This document shows positions 56,946-64,000 of a stretch of 64,000 nt of DNA, piece by piece. A program made the position numbers and the translations under genes. Source of the DNA: Capitulum mitella (taxonomy: Eukaryota; Arthropoda; Thecostraca; Pollicipedomorpha; Pollicipedidae); assembly GCA_030062745.1 (NCBI GenBank), contig CP099851.1, forward strand, positions 10,666,393 through 10,730,392, read 5' to 3'. Position 1 is the first letter of the stretch. Every line of letters begins with the position of its first letter. Below the pieces are notes generated by a model. It made no database searches. It was not told where the DNA came from and was given only the letters and a program-made list of their open reading frames with translations.

Positions 56946-57084
56946 GCGGAGCTGTGGCCGGGCAGGATGCCCCGAAATGACCCCAGTAGCGGTTCGGCGA
57001 GCGCTGGGAAGTCGGTCTCCCGACTCCCCCTGGACGACATCGTGCGCGTCCGATCAGGGCTACTCTCTGGCACGCGGGGATGAG
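56946..57084 (+). CDS. candidate isolated exon, function unknown
   Basis: The acceptor has an unusually long pyrimidine tract ending TTCCTCTCCTTCATTGGCAG. The following frame (AELWPGRMPRNDPSSGSASA, then GKSVSRLPLDDIVRVRSGLL) prefers G or C at third positions and stops at TGA 57082-57084. A second frame stays open to 57207. There is no recognisable domain and no partner exon nearby, so this is only a possibility. Confidence 0.22.
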
Positions 57085-57209
57085 AAACTGCCCACTATCA
57101 CGACCAAAGTCAGGGGCGGTGACACCGTGGCGGACGTGGAGGACGCGTCCTCCACAACCTTCAGAGTGTGGGGAACTGTCCCCGACAGTTTTGGAGGGCA
57201 CGTATAACT

Positions 57210-57955
57210 TAGTGTAGATGAGCATTCTGGCGAGCAGGGTAAATGTTTCAAAATCGCTTACAAATATCAGTTGTTATGGCAACGGAGAAAGACGAATGTA
57301 CCGAACAAACTGATCACTCATTTTATATGCAGTTATTTCCGCTGTTCTATTTCGTTTTTTTATATTTTTTTTTGGCACGTCAGTAATACTCGCAAATGAA
57401 AGCTCCTGCCGCAAGCATCGACAAATAGCACGTGTGTTCGCAGTCTGTTGTTTACCGTCTTTCCCTTTAAGAACCTTGGCTTTTCCTGTGATTCTCCACA
57501 GCCCGTTTCCGAGCCAAATACAGGCTCGCCAGCTTGCGTAGGGGCCCACAGATAACAGCATGGATATCTGGACGGTCTTCAAAAGAAATGTGGGAATTAC
57601 CTATTCCGTTAACCTGTAAAATCATAACGAGTGATTTTAAGTTTCATATGGACCATATGCATCGGGTCAATGGCAACTTCTCTGTTGCGGTGAACGCCGA
57701 ACCCAAGCCGAACCCAAGCCGCCAGAGCCCAGTTCATCAGCGACCGAGGTAGCGATGTGAAACTAGTTACCCTTTTTTTAAAGTAACTCAGTTTACCCCA
57801 TCTAGGGCTAGGCCAATCGCGCATACCTCAGAACGGTAGTACACGCCCACGCTTGCATTAAAGTAAGCAGTAAATAAACGGCAGTTCACAAGGACTGCAA
57901 AAATCATCGCAGGAAAAAGTGCAATGCAGTTCGCGATCCAATCATTTTTTAAAGA
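57210..57955. other. gene-free interval
   Basis: Short frames without motifs. A small tandem CCGAACCCAAG occurs near 57700. Confidence 0.4.
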
Positions 57956-57959
57956 TTCC

Positions 57960-58175
57960 TCCCACTTGCAGTTCTTAAAAAAGTATTGCAGCACTTGCAA
58001 TCTAAATCTTGATGATTCCTGGTGATACCAGTAACTCGTGAATTTTTAAGCCATGCATTGCAAATAAGGAGGAGCAGGGAGAACAAAATGAGGTAGCGTG
58101 TGTAGAATATCGGAATAGTTGTCTGAATAAAACAAACGATACATGATGTCAGAATGGCTAACTCACCCCTTCCTC
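57960..58175 (+). repeat. remnant of the 5' LTR of a Ty3/gypsy element
   Basis: CATTGCAAATAAGGAGGAGC near 58053, GAGGTAGCGT near 58090, and TCTGAATAAAACAAACGATA near 58123 match the segment at 62360-62460 in the same order and orientation. The TGAATAAA inside is a polyadenylation-type signal, as expected for an LTR. Exact ends are not clear. Confidence 0.6.
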
Positions 58176-61160
58176 GCCCTCCAATTTAAAAAAAAAAAAT
58201 TATTTCAGTCCAGTTTCGAGGTTTCGTGGGACCGTGGAGGAAACAGTGGAAACTGCGTCTGGATTGCGAGAGGAACCAGAAAACGTTCAAGTCGCTACGC
58301 TTTTAACTTGTCTAGGCTCAGAGGCCATGGAACTCCTGGATAGACTTTGTCCAACAGAAGAACAAAGTTATCTGGCTGTAACCTTGGCCAAAATCGAACA
58401 GCACTGTGTCGGAACGCATAACGAGACGAATGAGTGATGTAAGCTTAATGTACGCAGCCAAGGACCACCTGAAACCATTGACAGACACCACCTGAATCCA
58501 TGGACAGATGTGTCTACGTCGTTCGTTCTCGCTAAACGTGCGGCTATTATGACGCCCCCAAGAGAGCCTGATCCGCGACTGTGTCGTGCTCGGAATCAGA
58601 GACGACTCTGTCCGAAAGCAGCTCCTGCAATAGCCGGACCTTACACCAACTCAGGCTGACGGAATAAAGCAAAGAACAAACCCAAGCAGTCAGCCAAAAA
58701 ATCCCCGGACCAAATGGCATCTGCCAAAAAAAAAAACTTTGCGATCCTGTAAATTCTGCGGCCGTAAACATGTCCTTCGGCACGATATATGCATTGCACG
58801 GGGGAAGACATGCACGAAGTGCGGCAGAAGAAACCATTTCTCCACTAAGTGTCATGAAGAAAACGTCAGATTCTTCCATAACGCTTAAGCAATCAGCTGT
58901 TCCACGGCAGGTTTTGAAGTTAGTGATACGTCTTACGACTGCAGCAAACAGTCGGGGTCACAAGTTCGTAATGTTCGGGTCGGAGCTGCTGGATGATCAG
59001 CTTTTCCTGGGTTCTACAGCTGTCCTCACGGAGGGTAATCACTTGCAGTTCCTACTTGATACGGGAGCTGAAGTCAACTTGATATCTCCGTACGTTTACA
59101 GGAAAGTCACCAGGGATAACAACACGCGGACGATGGTACCATATAAAGTGCACCTGGTAATTTTCAACGGGTCTAAAACGAAAGCAGTTAGAAAAAGAAC
59201 GTACAACGTACACGAACACGAAGAGCATGCGTGAGTATGATGTTCAGTTTCTTTCTGGTTGTCCGGGATGATTTCCCTCCTGTGCTGGTCGTTGATGCTC
59301 CAAGATATGAAGCTGATAACGGTTCAGCGGAAAACATAGGTACCTTAGATACTGTCGCGCAGAATATTTCATCACCGGAAAGAGCTCGCCATGCTGGAAA
59401 CGCTGGAGAAGCGACCAAGGAGGATATCAAACAAGAACATAAGGATGTTTTCACGCGGAACGGAAAATTCGCTGGTCAGCTTCAGTTCTCTGTTGACGAG
59501 AGGGTTCACCCAGATGGTCTTCCAACTCGCACGGTTCCAGTGATGCTGGAGAAAGACCTCCAAGATGAGCCTGACTACTTGGCTAAGGAGAGAATAATCA
59601 TTCCTGTGAACTGCCCTACCGACTGGATGTCATCTTTCGTGGCAGTGCGAAAGCCAAAGGGAAAGATCCGCCTCTGCATCGATCCTAAACCTTTGAGCCG
59701 GACAATGAAAAGAAATCTCTGTCCGCTCCCATCAGTTATTGATCTGAACTCCGTGCCAGCTGGAGGGAAGAGTTTACTGCATGGGACGTAAAAAATGGAT
59801 TTTGACATGTAGAACTTAATGAGGCTGTATGACGACGTTTGGGACCTCATGGGGTAAGTACCGCTGGTTTCGGTCGCCATATCTTCTCAAAAGATGGCCT
59901 GAAGGTTGACCCGGAAAAGGCCAGGGCACCAAGCGAGACGCCGTGCCCAAGAGATAAAAGGGGAGTACAGAGAACCTTGTGGACGGTAAACTACTCACAA
60001 AAGTCTGGCACCAAGTCTGGCTGAAATCTCCGCTCCTCTTCGAGACCTACTCAGGAAGGATTCGCTGTTTCAGTTTCACGAAGATATGCACGGAAAGGCC
60101 TTGGAAGGGGCAAAACGCAACATCGCCAACCTCCCAGTTCTGAGGTTCTTCGACGATGACGAGAACGTCGTGCTCCAAGAAGACGCATTGCAGAATAGGT
60201 TGGGCGCCTGCATGTTACAAAGCGTGCAGCTTATAACTTTTGTGTCAAGATCACTGGCCAAGCTAGAGCAAAACTGTGCTCAAATCGGAGAAGAAATGTT
60301 TATAATATTTTACGGTCTGACGGAGTTTGAAAGGTATGATTTCGGTAGACAAGTGACCTTACACTGACCAGAAACTTCTCGGAACTCTGCGCAAAGGAAG
60401 TTCCCGAGACGTCCCTGAATGGATACCGTGCATGATGCTGTCTACACGAAAGTTCGACTCCAAGATGATGTACAAGAAAGGTTCTGAACTCTGACTGGCC
60501 GGCACACTGAGCAGGATACCTTTAACAGAAAAATCCCGCTGTGCGAACTGCGGGATTCTGCTCCCTAAATCCGATGCGTCCAGACCAAGAGGATGACGCA
60601 GAAGAAGTTGACCTGACTGAAAAGATGTCAGTATATGAAAAACTGCTGACATTGTGGAAAAGGCTCGAAAACAGACTGGGGACTGTCTGAGCTGAATAGT
60701 CGCTCGAGACTGGATGGCGCGACTTTAGAAAGGATGTTAAGCTGCATCTCCGAAAGTATTTTAGATTCAAAGATGAAATATCGACTGATGGGAGATTTAT
60801 TTTCAGGGGAGAAGGACTGATGATACTTACTGACGCCTGGAACTATATCAAAGAATTGCTGTGCCTATCTCACTTGGGCAGGCACAGCACGCTTCGCCGA
60901 GGGAGAAAATTGATCTAATCGCCGGAAATGGACACTGATATTCTAGACTTCATCGCTAGGTGCCCCGTTTTCCAGTTGTAACTAGAATCGCAGCAAAAAG
61001 AAACTCTCATGCCTCAAAAGATACGAGAGCAGTCATGCAAAATGTGGGGTACGAGTTGAAATACCAAAGCTGCTCTTGCCTTGCGGCTGTAGATTTTTTC
61101 TCGGATTTCATCGCATACGAAAGGTTCCACGTGAAGAAAGTGATAAATTAATGAGGATGC
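58175..61160 (+). pseudogene. Ty3/gypsy retrotransposon gag-pol relic
   Basis: In order: a gag fragment (58228-58436); two CCHC zinc knuckles (58748-58851, CX2CX3HX6C and CX2CX4HX4C); a retropepsin region with FLLDTGAEVNLIS (active Asp-Thr-Gly at 59058-59066); the N-terminal reverse transcriptase with FVAVRKPKGKIRLCID near 59638; a jump to HIFSKDGLKVDPEKARA (about 59877-59926); an RNase H-type region (60086-60364) with VSRSLAKLEQNCAQIGEEM; and an integrase N-terminal HHCC-like stretch near 60870-60975, in which the second Cys of CP.C is Phe. Stops and frameshifts separate the parts. The segment that would hold the reverse transcriptase YxDD centre is missing at about 59790-59880. It is dead. 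The order protease-RT-RNase H-integrase fits Ty3/gypsy. Confidence 0.8.
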
Positions 61161-62300
61161 TGAAGGTTCAGATGGCCAGATACGATATGGGATCTCAAGT
61201 CGTCACTAGTGTAAGCGTGGTCTTCTCTTTAACACACTAAGTCACTTGCAGCTCTATTTTCAGGTTCAGACGGTGCATTGACTTGCACGTTTCGTTCCGC
61301 CCGCGCGGCCCGAACTCAGTATCAGCTGTCCAGTTCCCCGCGACCCGGCGACCCGGCCTCGACACTGCACATCACGTGACATCAGTCTCGACCAATCCGG
61401 ACCGCACATGTCCGGATTGGCGCCACGCCAGTCAAGGTGACCCGACAGTCACCGACACCCGCCTGGCGCCGGCACGGACCGGCCCGGCGCCGGCCAGGGC
61501 GGCCGACCCCGCATTCACAAGGGGGACGAGCAGCACGTCTCCACGCCACGCAGTCCCCCTACACTAACAACGGCCATCCGTTCAACTCATGTGAGTTTAA
61601 ACGTTTCGCAGATGCGTAGGAGTTTACGCACACAGCAAGCCCACCGGGATATTCGCAGTGCAATGGGAAAGCTGAAAACCCTGTCAAGATACTGACACCT
61701 CTGATAATGAAGGCACATGCGGATGGAGGCAATCCGTGCTTAGCCCTTGCTGGACAATCGGAATACTCCGACTGAACGATATCGAGAGCACACCAGCCCA
61801 CGATAGGGACCCTGGTGACGGCCAGAATCTAGCTGCTGTAGCCGGAGACCCAACCGGGAGACCCTGTTACCAAAAAACGTCCTAAAGGTAAGAAGGCAGA
61901 ATACTACAACGAAACAATAGGTGATCCCTCCTCCGTGTATGGAAGGAGAAGCAAGTGTGCCAGAACCAGGCAGAATAAAACAGAAAAGCGATGGTGAGTA
62001 AGAAAGTTGGTCGTAGATATCATGAACTGACCAATGAATGTGGGAGAAACAGATGTCACCTGTGGGCTGGAGAAGCCCCAGCATCCGTCCCACCCCTATC
62101 ACCTATCACCACCGACGTGTACATGCCACCTGCTGTCTGCTGTGACCGAAACCTGGCCAGCAACCAGCCTGTAGCCACTGGTCCGACTCACAGCTAACGC
62201 CCGCTACCGAACCACGCACACCGTTCACCGCATATACTTCAGCACAAACTCCTGACGAATGTGCCGACATGAGGATTATCAGGTAGGTCTGATGTCAGTA
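61161..62300. other. region between integrase relic and 3' LTR remnant
   Basis: No clear retrotransposon domain is seen. A GC-rich part at 61290-61560 opens a 94-codon frame without a motif. It may be the decayed 3' part of the element or a later insertion. Confidence 0.4.
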
Positions 62301-62525
62301 AAACTTCTTTGATTAGAGGAGCACTGCAAGTGGTACCACGATTAGCGCGTGACTTTTGAGGGGCCATGGATTGTGAATAAGGAGAAGCAGGGAAAATAAG
62401 CTAAGGTAGCGTTTATAGAGAAACCGAGATGTTGGCTGAATAAAACGAAACGATGCACTTAAAAACGGCGATCGGTGCCCGAGTTGCAAGCTTCATCTCT
62501 CTTCCTCCCCTGTCGGTGGGGTTGA
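62300..62525 (+). repeat. remnant of the 3' LTR of the Ty3/gypsy element
   Basis: It parallels 57960-58175: GAGCACTGCAAGTGGTACCA, ATTGTGAATAAGGAGAAGCA, AAGGTAGCGTTTATAGAG and GGCTGAATAAAACGAAACGA. Together the pair frames an element of about 4.5 kb. Confidence 0.6.
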
Positions 62526-62529
62526 CACG

Positions 62530-62970
62530 TTCTCTACCACCAGCCACGTAAGTACCTCATTCCTGGAACAGATTTGGTCCGAATGATGATCTTGGTGGAA
62601 GGAGATGTCGGCCCTACCTCACTTTCCTGAATCAGACTATGAATTTGGTGTTGTTCGTTGCCTCGATGTTCAGTTCTCGCACTTGGAATAACCAGAACAA
62701 GTCGCCATCTCTCCCAAGGCGACTGCGTCATTACTGCCGTTAAGTAGCCGCAGAATGACGTCTGTAGCAGTGTGTAACTTTGTTCTTACCAGGAGTCGCT
62801 GCAAGAAGCAAGTCTTCATGATAAGCGATGCAGGCCTTGCGGTCGATTAAGGGTTATACTACATTTTGCACCTATTGCACATACTGCTAAGGACATGGAG
62901 CAGCTGTGGGCTAACGCAGTGCCTTTTTTGAACGCTGGATTGCTGCTCATGATCTCAGTCCACACAGGCG
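62530..62970. other. gene-free interval
   Basis: Short frames only. I see no motif or repeat. Confidence 0.4.
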
Positions 62971-62974
62971 CGCG

Positions 62975-63725
62975 AATAATCGGTGGTCATGAGCCTCCGC
63001 CCTCAGTTAGAGCGGTGTCAGAGACATTCTCAGCTTACAGGAAACGTGGTTACCTTCGCGTCTGAGCAGGCGTCTTCCCGGATACACCCTCACAGGAGCT
63101 CAGAGCCGACCGCCCTAACGGGCGAGGTTACTGCGGGGTCGCTGTCCTCTAGAAGTGACATTGAAACCAATGGTTGAAGACCCCAGAGGCCAATGAGTCT
63201 GGAAGTAAAGTCGAGTCCCTGTGGGTCTCGTCAAGTGGGACCGACACCTGCTGGTGCTTGTGTCAGTGTATCGCCCGTCGCGGTACACTGACACAAGCAG
63301 CTCTCGGCTCGGACCTCGATGAACTGGAAAGACGACTAGAATTCGCCCTGATTAACAATCCATTGTACTCAACTGTGCTTGACGATGATCTCAACTGTAA
63401 TATGCTCGATACCCATGATGAGTCTGACCGTGTTAAACTCAGAGATTTTTTAAGCAGATATAACCTGACTCAGTTCGTCACCTGCACGACTTTTTCATCA
63501 GGATCATTGCTAGAGGTCATGATGTCTGACGTAAACTGGTGTTGTCAAGCGATCCGGGGTCTGTCACGGAGTTGTTAGTCATAGGTTTGTACGTTTCGTT
63601 TTTCTCCTAGGCCTCGTAGTAATAAGTCCGTGGTTGTTCAAAGCAGACTTCTGCGTGACACTGATCTATCCACCCTGCATGTCGATTTGCATTTCACTGA
63701 TTGGTTGCTTCTGATTGATTGACCG
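62975..63725 (+). pseudogene. LINE endonuclease fragment (CR1/L2-like), broken
   Basis: The frame at 63174-63578 contains LDELERRLEFALINNP, a DDDLNCNMLDT block where functional LINEs usually have GDLN, SDRVKLRDFLSRYNLTQFVT and FSSGSLLEVMMSD, typical of the middle of an APE-type endonuclease. Frame-shifted parts continue on both sides: text like SAYRKRGYLRV upstream near 63029, and SVVVQSRLLRDTDLSTLHVD near 63628-63687. It is a different, better preserved family member than the relic at 3.56 kb. It is not functional because of the frame breaks and an inverted duplication at 63255-63299. Confidence 0.7.
63255..63299. repeat. perfect 16-bp hairpin inside the LINE fragment
   Basis: Arms 63255-63270 and 63284-63299 (TGCTTGTGTCAGTGTA and its complement) flank a 13-base loop. 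The left arm is ordinary LINE coding sequence, and the right arm looks like an inverted copy placed where the next codons should be. Confidence 0.8.
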
Positions 63726-64000
63726 TTTCACTGATTCGTTGATTGCATTTCACTGATTGGAGTGCCGTATTTGGATCGAAAACAGTCTTGGGTCAGAGTC
63801 GAAACGTTTTCTTCAACTAGTCGTCCCGATTGTTGATTTTCATGCGCCACTGCGATACCTCAAAATCCGTAAGGTGACTGCACCTCCGTCACTCGCGCCA
63901 CCAAGGACCTGATGCGCCGCCGCCGAACAGCGCTAAGGACCGATAGGCATGCATAGCATACATAGATGCAAATAGGTTTGTACGATCTGCTATCCGTAGC
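63726..64000. other. right edge, nothing recognised
   Basis: TTTCACTGATTGGTTG, TTTCACTGATTCGTTG and TTTCACTGATTGGAGT recur at 63691-63760, a short imperfect tandem repeat. Nothing else is identifiable. Confidence 0.5.

Overview
This is a stretch of a large, repeat-rich animal nuclear genome, probably an invertebrate and plausibly an arthropod such as a crustacean. The evidence is spliced zinc-finger exons with GT-AG introns, piggyBac, Ty3/gypsy and LINE relics, tRNA-derived repeat heads, microsatellites, and the absence of bacterial-style gene packing. The arthropod/crustacean placement is inference.

The one well supported gene is on the + strand at about 18.26-32.30 kb. It encodes a PR/SET-domain C2H2 zinc-finger protein of the PRDM4/PRDM10/PRDM15 type. 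Seven exons carry recognisable protein domains. A GC-rich 5' exon and one short optional exon complete a model whose intron phases all agree, giving 2658 coding bases. Zinc fingers are split by introns and are restored on splicing, which is the strongest support. The introns hold a 1-kb TTAA-flanked non-autonomous element, a dead 2.7-kb piggyBac element in antisense, an array of decayed copies of one exon's own start, an STPR-like coding relic and a duplicated segment of about 0.9 kb.

Left of the gene: a degenerate minisatellite (0-1.5 kb), a LINE relic (3.56-5.35 kb), a 1.24-kb TTAA/CCCT-ended element (9.5-10.7 kb), and a low-copy repeat family with GC-rich palindromic blocks (12-17.5 kb).

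Right of the gene: a 3' minisatellite containing the stop codon; two inverted copies of a roughly 1.2-kb repeat (35.3-36.5 and 41.6-42.8 kb) bracketing a foldback-type element (38.9-40.7 kb) whose arms are tandem repeats rich in AGGTCA hexamers; a second, inverted copy of the 1.2-kb TTAA element (46.45-47.67 kb); possible exons of a THAP-domain gene (51.5-53.4 kb); a decayed Ty3/gypsy retrotransposon with LTR remnants (58.0-62.5 kb); and a second LINE endonuclease fragment at the right edge.

Most other long open frames are overlapping shadows or GC-rich repeat DNA. Long intervals with nothing recognisable are listed as such. Coordinates of repeat boundaries were judged by eye.
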